This document shows, in pieces, positions 24,113-35,029 of a stretch of DNA of 64,000 nt. The first letter of the stretch is position 1. Each line of letters opens with the position of its first letter. Made by a program: the position numbers and the translations under genes. The DNA is taken from the NCBI RefSeq assembly GCF_932294415.1, contig NC_065538.1, positions 44,244,843 to 44,308,842 on the forward strand. The letters are read 5' to 3'. Below the pieces are notes generated by a model that saw only the letters and a list, made by a program, of their open reading frames with translations, searched no databases and was not told where the DNA came from. This DNA is from Quercus robur (taxonomy: Eukaryota; Streptophyta; Magnoliopsida; Fagales; Fagaceae).

Positions 24113-24692
24113 CTAAGTAATATCATAAAAATAATAATAATAAATAAAACCTTATGTTGGAGCACAATAAAATTTGAGCTTGATCAGGAGCTACCCACGT
24201 AACTCTAAGAATCATTCACATAGTTAATTGAGTTGCAACAATGTTTTTTTCCTAATCGTATGTTTGCAAAAACTAATGAAAGGCAAAGGTTGAAGCTATT
24301 TTAGAATAAACTGCCTAAATTATATTTTTTTTCACCATTGCCAATTATCAATACAGAGGGGAGGATTATCGCACTATTTTGTAGCATACTGTTGACCTTC
24401 ATATGAAAATAAAGCAAATATACCAAAGGAAGGATCAAAGAGGAAATATACCAAAAATATTTATTAAAAAAAAATTATTTTTTGTTAGTGGGTTTAATTT
24501 TTTTAAACAACAGGGAGGTGGGTAGTTTATTTTGAAGAGCTTGGGAGATTTGTGCATAATTTGAAAAAAGGGAGAGGTTAGTATAATCTTGGTAAACTTC
24601 ATGGGAGGTTAGTGTAATTTGCCTAATATAAAATTAAGATGCATTTAATATATGTATTTGAACGCATTTGAACACATTTATTTAAGATGCAA

Positions 24693-26356
24693 TTTTTTTT
24701 TTTTTTTTTTGAGAATCAAAACTAAGAAACTTTATTAAGGTAGGCTCTCAAGATCAGCCAAAAATACAGATTCAAGGTCTAGTGGTACTTCTTCCATCCA
24801 GACGAACATACTAGGAGGTATAATTGCTCTCCTTGCTAATGAATGTGCTAACTGATTACACTGTCTCCGGACAAAAGATATATTTGCTTTAGGGAAATGA
24901 GACAATAGGAAGAAAATATCAGCTACAATGTTTTTGTAGTGGGTCAGCTTGCTACCTCCATTCTTCAGGTTCCTTATAAGGAGCTCAGAGTCACCTTCAA
25001 GAGTTATATCGTCAAAGCCCAGTTCCAACGCAAATTCTAAAGCTCTTCTAGCCGCCAACACTTCCACCTCAATGACAGATGTTGGTAGAGGTATTTGTTG
25101 AGTCAAAGACGCCATGATCAGCCTAGCATCATTTCGGATTACTGTGCCGATTCTAGCACAATCTCTGTTTGCAAATATCGCGCCGTCAAAGTTTATCTTG
25201 AGCCCGTTAGCATCAGGTGTTGTCCAATGCATTGTTGCGCGTCCATGAGGGTGTGAAGATCGCTCGTTGGTTGTTTCAGACCTCGTCAGTCGTTCCTGGG
25301 CAAACTCCATCACTTTGTCAAGTGTTAAGGCCGGTTTGCCGAGGCGTAGGTTGTTGCGCCTATTCCAGAGTGTCCAAATTACTGCTGCAGACAGCTCCGG
25401 TTCTTTGTTTCCTGTAAAAATGAAATCAAACACGTCAATAAAGGAGGTGCACGCATGGAGCATGCCATGGTTCCACTCTGGCTGTGTGCACCACAGAGGC
25501 TTTAGGTCTAGACAGTGCAGCAACGCATGCATAGCATCTTCTTGGTGCATTTTATAGCTATCACAGGTGCCTGTTGTAGTGATTTTACAGCGGACCAGGT
25601 TCGCTTTAGTGGGCAAAGAGTCTTTGCAAGCTCTCCTGACCAGATGTTTCACTTTGTTTGGAACATTGAGACCCCAAATCTTCTTCCATAGTGGCTTTAG
25701 GGCTTCATTCTCAGATGGATCAGGTTACCTACCGATATGCTCTTCAAACAAAAACTTATACCCGGATTTAACAGTGTAGATGCCATCTGGGTTGAAGGGC
25801 CAAATCAGCACATCCTCTTAAATCGTCATACAGAGGGGGATATTTTTTTATAATACTCACTTCAAAAGGATAGAAGCAATTTTCTAACACATCTTCCCTC
25901 TATACTTTCTGCTCTTGGTCTATCAAATCTCTAACAAAGGTAATGGTGTTGTCCTCAATATGTGGTGACAATAGCTTTGGGTTAGCTCTGATTGGCAGCT
26001 AGTTATCCCCCCAGATTTGAACCGAGGTCCCGGAACCAATTCTCCACCTACTCCCCCATTTAATTACATCTCTTCCTTGCATAATACTCTGCCATGCGCG
26101 AGAAGCATTTACAGGTATTTTGGCCTCCATCACCGAAGAATTGGGAAAGAATTTGGCTTTAAAAACACAGTAGAATAAGGAGCTTGTGTCATGAAGCAAC
26201 CTCCATGTGTGTTTTGCCAAATGTGCATCATTAAAAAGGGAGAGATTTTTAAAACCCATACCACCTTGAGCTTTAGGCTTACACAAGTCCTGCCACTTAA
26301 CCCAATGAACCTTCCTATTATCACCCCTTTGACCCCAAAAAAATCTGCATATCATA
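24693..26356 (-). pseudogene. LINE-B ORF2 3' part (zinc-RVT and RNase H), 5'-truncated
   Basis: Read on the minus strand, it starts inside the region after RT (RFFWGQRGDNRKVHWVKW, LCKPKAQGGMGFKNL). It continues through a degenerate zf-RVT domain (RRACKDSLPTKANL) to an RNase H of the RVT_3 type: INFDGAIF, EVEVLAARRALEFA, LEGDSELLI and QCNQLAHSLARRA, so the D-E-D-H positions are present. The C-terminal 305-codon frame is open; stops and a shift precede it. It ends with AATAAAG and an 18-base poly(A), seen as T at 24693-24710. Flanks share atttaat(a/g)tatgtatttgaac (about 24652 and 26357), a target duplication absent from the single-copy site in copy 2 near 57385. Confidence 0.88.
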
Positions 26357-26490
26357 ATTTAATGTATGTATTTGAACACATTTTGTATAAAGATAACTAT
26401 GTAACCTCTAGTTATAAAAAGTAGAAAGGCAATGATTTCAAGCATGCCCAGATACCTTTTCTAAGCACCATAAAAATGAAATAGAAAATA

Positions 26491-26690
26491 ATTGTTAGGA
26501 ACCCATGGGTAGAATTCACCCTTGGAAACTAGCTTGCAAGGGGAAGGTGTCTAAGAGCTTTATAAGCACATGATTAAACTTACACTTAATCAGTGTGGGA
26601 CACTAGAATCATAACATACCACCACGCTCCGCAGCCAACGTTCATAACGGCTCACTCTAACGACACTAACTCGTTGGTAGCCCTTTCTTC
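26491..26690 (+). repeat. Dispersed 'taggaacccatgggtaga' repeat, copy 1
   Basis: The block runs from ttgttaggaacccatggg through cttataagcacatgattaaac-like sequence to actagaatcataacatacc and ggctcactctaac. A counterpart is at 57520-57715, and a second shorter one at 57770-57873 exists only in copy 2. TGTTAGG...ATAACA ends suggest a small LTR-like element, but no target duplication was verified. Confidence 0.45.
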
Positions 26691-27205
26691 TTTTAGCCTT
26701 ACCCAACTCATTTGGAAAGAAACATGTACGAATTGTCAACAATTTAGAACCCTTCAACCCAACGAAGAGTGAGAATTCTCTTTTTCCGTCAACTTTTTTG
26801 ACACAATGCGTTTCTATGGATCTTTTAGGTACAAGAACTTTAATGCTGCCTTTGATGTTTTTAGTCCAAAGTTTAAAGATTACATATGTGATGGGGACAT
26901 TTGTATTTGAATGTTACAAGAGGATGAATTCTACTTAATTGAAAAAGATGTGGATAAAGTGGAGATGTTTGATTGAGAACAATAAATATGAAGGTTTGTA
27001 CCTGATCTGATTACGCTTGATGTGAGAGGTCCTTGGAAGAAGAAAAAATGTTGTAAATGAGGAAGAATAGGGCTATTAAAAAATAAATATGGAAAGAGAA
27101 ATTAATAATTAATATCGGTGTACCATTTTGGAGTTATCAACATATTTTATAAGCCTAAATATTAGTCTAAGTAAATTAACTTAATGTATAAGCCTAAATA
27201 TTTTA

Positions 27206-29400
27206 TAAGATTATTGCTAAAGTGTTGGTTAATCAGTTGAAGATAGTATTGCCTCATGTTGTTTCTGACTCTTAGAGTGCCTTCTTATCCGGGAGGCTGA
27301 TCACTGACAATGCACTTATTGCCTTTGAGACTTTACATTATTTAAACGGAAGACACAAGGAAATTTGGGTTGCATGGTTCTCAAGTTTGACATAAGCAAA
27401 GCTTACAATAGAGTTGAATAGCAATTTTTAGAGAAGGTGATGATTCATTTGGGGTTCTCTGGTAATATTGTGTCTACTATCATGTCTTGCATTAAGTCTA
27501 TTTCTTATGCCGTGCTTCTCAATGGTGATCTTGTGGGGCATATCAAACCAGCTAAAGGTTTACACAAAAGTTATCCTTTGTCCCCATATATGTTCCTTTT
27601 GTGTGCTATTGGCTTTCAAGGGCTTCTCCATAAAGCTGAATCTAATGGTTCTATTAGAGGGGTTTCTATATACCGAAATGGCCCACATGTATCTCACATT
27701 TTCTTTGCAAATGATAGTGTTCTTTTTTGCTGGGCGAAGGAGGCAAAATGTCAAGTTATTCTAGACATTTTGGCTACTTATGAAAAAGGCAGTGGGCAGA
27801 AAATTAACAAGAATAAGACCAATATCTTCTTTAGTTCCAATACTCATTAAGATGTGTAGGATCGCATTCAATAGCTCCTTGGTGTCCCTTCCATTAGAAA
27901 CTTTGAAAAATATTTTGGGGCTTCTAGCCCTTGTGGGTAGAGGAAAAAAAACAAAGTTTCACTTACATCAAGAAGCGAGTGTGAAAAAACTCCAAGGGTG
28001 GAAGGAGGAGTTACTATCTCAATCTAGCTAAGAGAGGTGTTGATTAAATCAGTGATTCAAGCCATCCCAACCTATTCCATGAGATGCTTCAAGCTTCCAG
28101 AGGGGCTGATTAAATAATTGAAGACCATGATTCGAATATTTTGGTGGGGATATAGCAACGAAGGGAGGAAAATTCATTGGGTTACTTGAGAACATTTGTG
28201 TGAGGCCAAAGACAAGGGTGGGATGGGGTTCAAGGAGATTGAGAAATTTAATGATGCTTTGTAAACAAGTGTGGCGAATGATGCATAACCCGGATTCACT
28301 ATGTCATAAGGTGTTCAAGGTAAGATTCTTTCTTGATTGTTCCATTTTAGAGGCCAAAGAATCCACAATTGGCTCCTATGCATGGAAGAGCATTCTAAGT
28401 GCAAGAGATGTTATTCAAAAAGGCATGGTGTGGCGGGTTGGGAATGGGTAGTTCGTGGGCATTAGGAAAGATAAATGGCTGCCTGCTCAAATTTGTAGAA
28501 CTGTTATCACCCCCCCCCCCCCCCCCCCCCTCTCTACCCCTTGATGCCAAGGTTAGTTTCCTCATTGATTCTGAGTCAGTTACGTGGAAAGCAGATCAAG
28601 TGCAGCAATTGTTCATGCCTCATGAAGCCAAATTGATTCTTAGCACTCCTCTAAGTGTTAGGCTTCCTTCGGATCATCTAATTTGGTCTCAAACGCCTAC
28701 GGGAGTGTTTACTACCTGTAGTGCTTATCAGCAGTTGGCCAATTCCGCTATGGCTAATAGTGCTAGTAGTTCTAACCCAAATCCCCAGAAGAAATTTTGG
28801 AGAGGACTTTAGGCTGTCCTAAGGTGGAAAAGGTGTGGAGTGATCATGCTTGGTTCTGCGAAGCAGTCTCCTCCCTACCGGCTAATTTCACTAACCTGTT
28901 GTCTAGATTTTTGCAAGTATCTGATGATAATAGGGCTGAATTTTTCATTTGCATGGCGTGGGGTCTTTGGAATCGACGAAATAATCTAAGGCTTGGTCTC
29001 CCATCTCCATCGCTGGACAGAATTGGAACACAAGCTACAAAGCTACTGCAAGATTTCATCAATGCCCAAGATGCTCAGTCGGTGTGCAGTACAATGGCTC
29101 CAAATTTCTGGTGTCCTCTGAGCTCCCTGGGTTTCAAGGCAAATTTTGATAGTGCTGTCTTCAGCAACTCCCACTCAGCTGGCATGGGAGTGGTCATTCA
29201 CAATAGACGTAGCAAGGTGATTGCTGCTATGGTTGAACGTATTCCCCTTCCTAATTTAGTAGTTGAGGTTGAGGCAATGGCATGCAAACGAGCTGTGCAG
29301 TTTGCATATAAAATTGGTGTCCAAGAAGTTATCTTTGAGGGGGATTCGATGATTGTGATTCAAGCATTGACCCACGGTACTGCTAATGAAGCTCCATACG
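27206..29400 (+). pseudogene. LINE-C ORF2 fragment, duplication copy 1
   Basis: A 5'-truncated LINE beginning inside RT ([29 protein letters not shown]). RT blocks YPLSPYMFLLC and HIFFANDSVLFC follow; the catalytic FADD has become FAND. Next come TYEKGSGQKINKNKT, the connection region, a poly(C)-encoded proline run, and RNase H motifs (FDSAVF, EVEAMACKRAVQFA, FEGDSMIVIQ). Many stops and frameshifts are present. A deletion at about 28811 removes the zf-RVT segment that copy 2 keeps at 59900-60055. The RNase H end resumes beyond the inserted hAT at 30305. Confidence 0.88.
28510..28530. repeat. Poly(C) tract, 21 bases, in LINE-C copy 1
   Basis: Uninterrupted C run inside the LINE-C coding relic, followed by tctctaccccttgatgcc. 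The paralogous position in copy 2 (59578-59610) also carries a long C tract. Confidence 0.95.
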
Positions 29401-30304
29401 CAAGGGTGGAGGCACACATAAGCTTAGGGGGGCCATGGCCCCCCCAAAGCTTTTGAAACCCCTATATAATACTATATAAAAACAAGTTGGCCCTACATAT
29501 GTATTAATTGGCCCCTCCAAAATAATTCACATACCTAGTCTAATGTTAGTTTTAGTGGTTTCCCCTTTGAAATATGTTGTGGTTGTATGATCGATCAAAG
29601 GGCTAAGGCAATTATCTCTCAAAACTACATAGAATGATGCACTAGCACGAGTGATAAAAAATATTTGATACCATAAGTATGTCTCAATCTTATTGGTTGA
29701 TGATTGGATGTAACCAAAGCATGGAACTATTAGGATTAAAGAAAGTATATGGAAGTAATGAAAATAATTAGCTGAGTGGGGTTGTCTAGCAAATATGGCA
29801 TATAAAATGACTAAAACAAAATAAAAGTATTAGTTACCCTTCAGTCATTAGCCTTTGGTTCAGCAAGTGACTGAAGCAATTGTCATATGTTTTATTTTGT
29901 TGTAGGTCTTATGCATCATACAATTTTAATTTCTTTATGGCATTCCTTTTGAAATATGACCATTTTTACAATTACAATATTTTAGTTTCTCAAGTGGACT
30001 TTACCCAACAAAACACACGTTTACTCAAACCAAAAAAAAAAGGTTTGTCAAGATGCTATTTTTTTTTTAAGTAAACAAAAGTGCACTATGTTTGTGTGTG
30101 TTCAAATGTGAAAGTCGCTAAAAGTTTATTGTTTTGCTTAAATTAGTGATTTTTTTGGTGGCATTTGTAGTCATTAAGCTTCATTTCTTTATTTCTTTTA
30201 ACTCTATCTATCTCACACATACGTACACATAAATATATGAGTTATGACTAATGTACAAACATGTAATTCGACCCCCCAAGTTAAAAATTCTGGCTATGCC
30301 CCTA
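29401..30304. mobile_element. Non-autonomous hAT-like element with 8-bp TSD TCCATACG
   Basis: A 904-bp insertion splits the LINE-C RNase H. TCCATACG flanks it at 29393-29400 and 30305-30312. Termini are CAAGGGTGGAGGCACA and, reversed from the right, TAGGGGCATAGCCAGA: related imperfect inverted repeats of the CAGGGGCGGAGC type seen in plant hAT elements. The 8-bp duplication fits hAT. Both ends are followed inward by ggccatggccccccc-like and accccccaag sequence. No transposase frame is present. Across the insertion the LINE reading continues from ANEAPY into GNLIDDI, confirming the limits. Confidence 0.87.
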
Positions 30305-30588
30305 TCCATACGGCAACCTAATCGATGACATTCTTATTCTTGCTTCTCATTTATCAAAAGTTAATTTTTGTCATGTTAAACGCTCTTGTAACAGGGTAGC
30401 TGATGCTTTAGCAAAATGAGTCAAAACTGGAGTTGATTCTAGGCATGGATTGAAGACCTGCCAGAGGACATTGCTCCCTTGGCTCTCTTTGATGTTCATT
30501 AAGTTCAATTGTATTTGGTTTTGTGGTTTCTAATAAAAGTCCCAGGCTTCTAGTCCTGTTGCTCAAAAAAAAAAAAAAAAAAAAAGAC
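30305..30588 (+). pseudogene. LINE-C RNase H C-terminus and 3' end with poly(A)
   Basis: After the hAT, the LINE continues NLIDDILILASHLSKVNF and CNRVADALAK, the final RNase H helix with the N-x-x-A-D/H motif, followed by a stop. The 3' UTR ends near gtcctgttgctc and a poly(A) run at about 30566-30588. This gives the true 3' end of LINE-C, which copy 2 lacks. Confidence 0.8.
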
Positions 30589-31182
30589 TGTATTATCTTA
30601 ATTAAGAATTTTACACATTCTTTATTATTTTTAATTGTACTAACCAAAATATTTGAAACTTTTTGAGTACAACCCGACATTTTATCTGGTATGTTTCAAA
30701 AGAATACCAATATTGATTTAATTGCTTGTAAAGTAGTACTATACATATCATTAGTATAGTTGATACTAGTATTGTATTGACTACTTTAGTTCTCATAGTA
30801 ACACATTATTTATTCTCATGCTAAAAAAAAAAAAAAACACTTAATCTACTGACTCTCCCCCATCCACAAAAGCAATATCATTCCTCTATCCACACGCTAT
30901 GAAAGAGGACTTATTATTCCATTGCATGAGCCAACTATGGCTATTTTTAGGAAATATTACACATCCATCATCGTTTTCATAGGAACATAGAAGTAAGGAA
31001 TTATAATATATATTACATTTGTATTGTTCCAAGTGCTGTTAGATTCTAAAACCAATTAGGACACCTCCAAACTTATTTTGTCACGAGTTGGACTTAACAA
31101 ATCTCCCCCTCTAGAATATACTCTTTGCTAATTATAGATTCTCTCTTTAAATCCTTTTGTGGAAAATCAGTTGAGTTGAAGC
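30589..31182. other. Spacer between duplication copies
   Basis: About 0.6 kb of AT-rich sequence with a 15-base poly(A) near 30822. It matches neither copy and carries no gene. It would be the junction region of the tandem duplication, or sequence inserted there later. Confidence 0.55.
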
Positions 31183-32094
31183 AATGAGGGCTCTTATATT
31201 TGGTGGAAGATATCAACTTTGTCAGAAATATTTACGAATTCAACAACAATCTCTAATTAACAATCAATAAATCCCCCACTTGGCTTACAGGTTGGGCCGT
31301 ATAGAAAAGAAAAGCTTCTTTAGGGCCAAAACTTGTGTGCTTAACGTGAAGACTAGAATCACCACTTTTTAATCTATGGATCGGATCAGCAATAGCTGTC
31401 TACAACTATTTTATGCAGAATAAGTCTTCATCTTGTCCCTTACATGTTTCTTGAGGTGGCTAAAGCATATCTCTATGACGCACTTAATGAGGAAGGATTA
31501 CGGATTCCTTCCAAAGCAGAACAAACATCACAATTTGAACAAATTTGACTTTATTGATCACCAATTCAACTTTAAAAAGATAAATTTGAAGATAAAATCA
31601 TGGGCCCACTCTAGCAAAATGGTTGTGACAAGTGACATATCTCTCTATGTGGTTTGTGGTGTCCACTCGGGCAGTGACACAGGTAAGTAGCCAAGCGACT
31701 ATGTTTTTTAATATCCTAAAATCTTTTTTTTTTTTTTTTTTTCAAACTAATAATTGATGGTTTTTTTTCGGAGTCATAAATTTGGAGGTGTCTTTAACCC
31801 ACCCTAAGTATAGCTTCCTCAAGTGCTCCTAGGTGAATACAACTGAGTCATTCCCCATTCAAGTCAACATCCTAAGGGAGGAATAAACGAGTTTTTAGGT
31901 AGAGAAGGCATATTTTGATTAGGACCCTTCTTTCATTCTCTAATGAAAGTGTCTACCGAAAAATGTATGACCCACTTCTTACAATCTTGCTTGAACCTTG
32001 CTTTAATTGATTGGGCACCACACACACCTATTAGTTTTTCAACCAACATTGGGATCAATTTATTGTATTAACAATATATATATATATATATATA

Positions 32095-32518
32095 TAAATG
32101 AAAATATATATTATTTGCTTTATGTTTGAGTGAATTGTCATATTTCATCTCTGAAGTTTCATTTTTACAATAATAATTAGTAAATTTCACATTTGTTATC
32201 AATGTAAATCCTTTTGTTTAGAAATTACCATTCATTATCATCTATAAAACTATCTTTACTTCAAAATACAATTTGACAAAAATGACAATAGACAAAAAGA
32301 CCAACTTAACACGAATATTAAAGTCTAACAACTAAAATAACAAAAATAAGCATTAGAGATGAAAATAACAAATTACCCTATATCTAAGATGGGGTTTGAT
32401 AACTCTACAAACGAAGGTGTAATTTGGATTTTAACCATTAATTTTCAACTTATTCTACTTGACCTTCAATTTGTTATAATTATTTACTTTAACGGCAATT
32501 TTTAGCTTGAAATGTTTG

Positions 32519-32551
<33 letters not shown>

Positions 32552-33160
32552 CCAATCCAAGAAAGATCAAGACCAAAAGTTTACTGGCAAGGCATTTATG
32601 CTAATTGCTAAGTTGGTAACTCCGATTTTAGTTTTATCAGTACCTATATACAGTGGTTTGCTAATCAATGGGGAAATTTTGTGTGTGTGTGTGGGGGGGG
32701 GGGGGGGGGGGGGGGGGGGTGTTGTGGTGGGGTTTGGAAGTGTTAAATGTGGAACAAATTGCGATCCTAATATCTTATATAAATTTATTAATAAACATTA
32801 TAGGTTAAAATATATATTATACTCTTTTAGTTTGGATAAATTGTCATTTTCCTTTTCAAAGTTTCATTTTTATTATTTTGATCTTTTAAGGTCACATTTG
32901 TTACCAACATCAATCCTCCCATTTAGAAACTGCCATTCGTTTTGGTCTACAAAACTGTCATTAAAGAAATGACAATAGATGAAATGATCACCTCTGAAAT
33001 ATTAAAGTTTAACAACTATGATGAAAAGAATAAGCATTAGATATAAAAATGATAATTTTCCCCATTTTCTATAACTTTACACAAAGGTGTAATTTGGATT
33101 TTATTCTTTAATTTTTAATTTATTGTACTTGACTTATTATGCCATAATTAATTACAAGTT
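32095..33160. repeat. Diverged tandem duplication (about 32095-32490 and 32805-33160)
   Basis: The two arms share, in order, aatatatattat, a ttgtcat...agtttcatttttac block, tttagaaa(t/c)t(a/g)ccatt, atgacaatagac/tgaaa, attaaagt(c/t)taacaac, aataagcattaga and aaggtgtaatttggatttta. Divergence is clearly higher than between the large duplication copies. The spacer holds (GT)n and the poly(G) tract. The block is absent from copy 1. Confidence 0.75.
32693..32719. repeat. Poly(G) tract, 27 bases
   Basis: An uninterrupted G run preceded by (GT)n and followed by tgttgtggtgggg. Long mononucleotide G runs are rare in plant DNA and can form quadruplex structures. Length may be uncertain because such runs are hard to sequence. 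Confidence 0.9.
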
Positions 33161-33607
33161 GTTGATGGCTATTTTTGCATTAAATCATACAAGACTGATT
33201 CAAAGCAAAGCCCAACTTTCTTTTACTCTTGTATGTGTGGCCTAAATCCATGCAATTTAAATGGAGATTTAAAGGAATGTAGTTTAGAGATTGAGATTAA
33301 GTCTATTTGGGTTTTTTTCATGGTCCTTAAGTTTAAATTTTGCGAAGTGGGCTAAGACCTCTTGTAAAATCTAAGAATCCATTAAAGAAACCACATGCTA
33401 GCCACTTTGAGGCAAATAACACATTGTCTGCTCTATGTGAGTGAAGGCCCATGGACTAAAAAGGCATGCTAGTCCATTAATGATTTCTGAAAAGGTTTGT
33501 CACATTGCTCCTTGAGTGCCAACTTGTCCCATAGAATTCAACTAATCAGGTTTAGTCAACAAATTTTCTAATAAGATGGTCTCTGCGGTTTGGCACGTCG
33601 AGCGAAT

Positions 33608-34320
33608 AGGGACGAAATGGGTAATTAACCATAATTTTCCAACTATTCAGTTGGTAGTTTAAGTTTTCAAACTATATTTTTTACTAGCATCTCGAGTCTA
33701 AGAGATTCGATTTAGGGTCTATAAATCGAGTTTTTGGGACTCGATTTTCATGGGTTGTTCACATCTGATGTGACACTTTTTCCACGTGGCATCTACTTGG
33801 AAATCGAGTCTCTAAGACTCAATTTCTAACGCAAAAATAATAATTATTAATGACCCAAAATACAGAAACAGCAAAAAACGTGGAAAGAAAGAAAAAAAGA
33901 AAGAGAGAGAGAGAAGAAGAAGAAGAAATGGAGATGCAAGCTCGCCGACCCAGGCCGCACAAGACCTCTCTCACTGCACCCTGTTTCTGTTTTTTTTTTT
34001 TTTTCTCTGATGAACACATATTTTTAGGAATTGCTGTTGCTGTTGTCATTGTGTTTCTTTTGCTATTGTCATTGTGGTTTTCTTTGTTTTCTTTTTAGAT
34101 GGAAATCAAGTCTTAGAGAGTCGATTTCCAAGTAAATGCCACATGGAAAAAGTGCCACATCAGACGTGAACAATCCATGAAAATCAAGTCCCAAAAACTC
34201 GATTTATAAACCCTAAATCGAGTTTTTTAGACTCGAGATGCTAGTAAAAAATATAGTTTGAAAGCTTAAACTACTAATTATAATGTTTGAAATTTATGGT
34301 TAATTTCCATTTTTCTCCAT
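33608..34320. mobile_element. Long-TIR non-autonomous DNA element
   Basis: Arms 33608-33832 and 34098-34320 are inverted repeats of about 225 bp with high identity. Shared landmarks include ttttttactagcatctcgag, aaatcgagtttttgggact and cactttttcca(c/t)gtggcat. The 265-bp centre has purine tracts and a GC-richer patch, with no transposase. Copy 1 has no such block at the matching place. Target duplication was not identified. Long TIRs with no coding favour a Mutator-like MITE. A transcript would fold into a long hairpin. Confidence 0.7.
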
Positions 34321-34728
34321 TGGACAGTTGCATACGCAAGCAGCCAAGCCCCTATTTTTTTTAATACCCCTTTCAGTAGTTTCACCCCAGTTTTCTTTTC
34401 CCAACCAATAGTTGGGAATGTGTTTTAACCGGCATCCATACCATGCCTAACACTTTTAACATTTTGACGAAACTCAATGAAAGTTACCCAACACCAGCCC
34501 CAATAATGTATTAAAAAATTAACAATAAATAGTATCTCAATATACTAATATAATCTTTCCAAGATGAAAAAATGGGAGAATAAAAAATAGTAATGGGATG
34601 GAAGAGACAAATAATATAAAAGATTTTAATTTTTCTTATTTGTATTTGGTTGGAGGGTTGAAAAAGTTGAAAGATGAAAAAGCTTTTTTGTTTGGTTAAG
34701 AAGAAAAGTGGGAAGATGAAAAATGTAA

Positions 34729-34759
<31 letters not shown>

Positions 34760-35029
34760 TAATAGGTAAAGTTTATAGAAAGTTCAATTAGAATTCGAAA
34801 TTGAAATTCAATTTTGCGTCATGTGTCTAAATTTATGTGAGGACCACATCATAATTATCCACTTAAATTTATGTCATGTGTCTATTTAAGTTTTTTAATC
34901 TTTGTGCCAAGTGAGTTAATGAATGCAAAATACTAAAAATCCAATATTAATGAACTATAAAATTAAAAATAATAAAAAAAACCAATCACATATATTCAAT
35001 AAAAATCACAACACAACAAAAATTAGTAG

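Larger units (their letters stand above)
13711..29262 (+). repeat. Segmental duplication, copy 1
   Basis: Matching blocks (copy 1 with copy 2): 13711-14180 with 31183-31622; 14272-14703 with 34327-34752; 15768-16020 with 34758-35028; 16065-17837 with 47283-49147; 17838-18206 with 55057-55427; 24113-24690 with 55428-57400 minus the Helitron; 26357-29262 with 57376-60507. Landmarks such as gcatacg-aagcagccaagcccc and cttgatcaggagctaccca occur in both, in the same order and orientation. By eye identity is around 90-95%. Removing copy-specific insertions leaves roughly 7 kb. Copy 1 also carries a local repeat of an accggcatccgtaccatgcc block (14190-14270 and 14358-14433) that is single in copy 2. 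Confidence 0.88.

Noticed and set aside
26491-26690. Considered as a Cassandra-type TRIM or 5S-like sequence because of its short LTR-like ends.
   Set aside because: I see no 5S rRNA internal promoter boxes and no paired LTR, so only a generic dispersed-repeat call is justified.
33819-34098. Overlapping 76- and 82-codon frames with Lys/Glu-rich and hydrophobic Phe/Leu stretches that could pass for a membrane peptide.
   Set aside because: Both come from poly-purine and poly(T) tracts in the loop of the long-TIR element. Composition alone explains them.
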